DNA from: Bacteroidales bacterium UBA932
Lineage (GTDB): Bacteria; Bacteroidota; Bacteroidia; Bacteroidales; UBA932
NCBI GenBank assembly: GCA_002293585.1
Contig: DBDM01000154.1
Location: 23,629 to 37,106 of the forward strand
Direction: 5' to 3'
Length of the DNA: 13,478 nucleotides
Below the pieces are notes generated by a model, which had not been told where the DNA came from, searched no databases, and saw only the letters and a program-made list of their open reading frames with translations. Both the position numbers and the translations under genes were made by a program. Of the stretch, positions 13,355-13,478 are shown in pieces. Position 1 is the stretch's first letter. Each line of letters begins with the position of its first letter.

Positions 13355-13478
13355 CATATCTTATTGACATATGACCTGTTTCATATTCTGTAGAATTTTC
13401 GGAAAAGAAATTTATTGAACATAAAATGTGTGTTTTGATTTTCTCTACAACTTTGAAACATTTCTCATTCTACAAAGA

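Larger units (their letters stand above)
12172..13478. other. Eukaryote-like (probably insect host) DNA joined to the bacterial contig
   Basis: From 12172 to the right edge no reading frame longer than about 64 codons is found and none is protein-like along its length. The base pattern changes: homopolymer T run (12541-12550), TG microsatellite (13329-13354), tRNA-like SINE head (about 13037-13101), no TAnnTTTG promoter and no Bacteroidota gene. Short translated segments such as KGGRCVGMTTL (13208-13240) and LGSTQLLTQISTRSIS (13153-13200) resemble, from memory, segments that recur in predicted proteins of termites and cockroaches, where they come from repetitive elements. 12180-13030 holds no feature I can name beyond weak transposable-element-like scraps. 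A chimeric assembly or amplification product is more likely than a real bacterial insertion. Confidence 0.7.

Overview
The window has two unlike parts. Positions 1 to about 12171 are bacterial and read as a member of the Bacteroidota. The evidence is the -7 promoter motif TAnnTTTG in front of several genes, a type IX secretion (T9SS) C-terminal sorting domain, the PASTA / RluD / D-Ala-D-Ala ligase gene group, 8-bp-period intergenic repeats, and the tail of a NagB/LmbE-like fusion protein of the Bacteroidota type. Positions from about 12172 to 13478 do not look bacterial. They hold no convincing gene, a tRNA-derived SINE with Pol III A and B boxes, a TG microsatellite and degraded element-like reading frames resembling termite or cockroach repeats. 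The simplest reading is a contig from an insect-gut (perhaps termite) symbiont joined to host DNA.

Layout: 1-1138 (minus) is the start of a secreted Ig/PKD-like surface protein that runs off the left edge. A divergent promoter region follows. 1225-2307 is the radical SAM enzyme MqnE of the futalosine menaquinone pathway. After a short spacer of 8-bp repeats comes an apparent operon: membrane PASTA protein (2377), T9SS-secreted protein (3193), RluD-like pseudouridine synthase (5199) and Ddl (6306). It links envelope monitoring, secretion, rRNA modification and peptidoglycan precursor synthesis. The first three genes are almost contiguous, with gaps of 3 nt and a 4-nt overlap.

7382-9999 is visibly AT-richer and looks like an acquired patch. 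It carries an AlbA_2 (Schlafen-like)/RecG-C-like ATP-binding regulator with an ELGQ repeat linker, and a YejK/NdpA-type nucleoid-associated protein. Both edges carry scraps of more GC-rich sequence (7295-7381 and around 8859-8951) that could be gene remnants. Next is an AAA ATPase with a DUF4143 domain (10156-11322), bracketed by a 17-bp inverted repeat with one mismatch. Its right copy overlaps the recX start codon. recX (11371-11847) converges with the C-terminal 116 codons of a glucosamine-6-phosphate-deaminase-like fusion protein (minus strand), whose reading frame breaks abruptly at about 12171, the junction with the eukaryote-like DNA.

No rRNA, standard tRNA gene, CRISPR array or complete insertion sequence was seen. 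The most unusual signals are the bacterial/eukaryotic junction, the inverted-repeat-bracketed ATPase cassette, and the 8-bp periodic spacers, one of which contains a promoter element.
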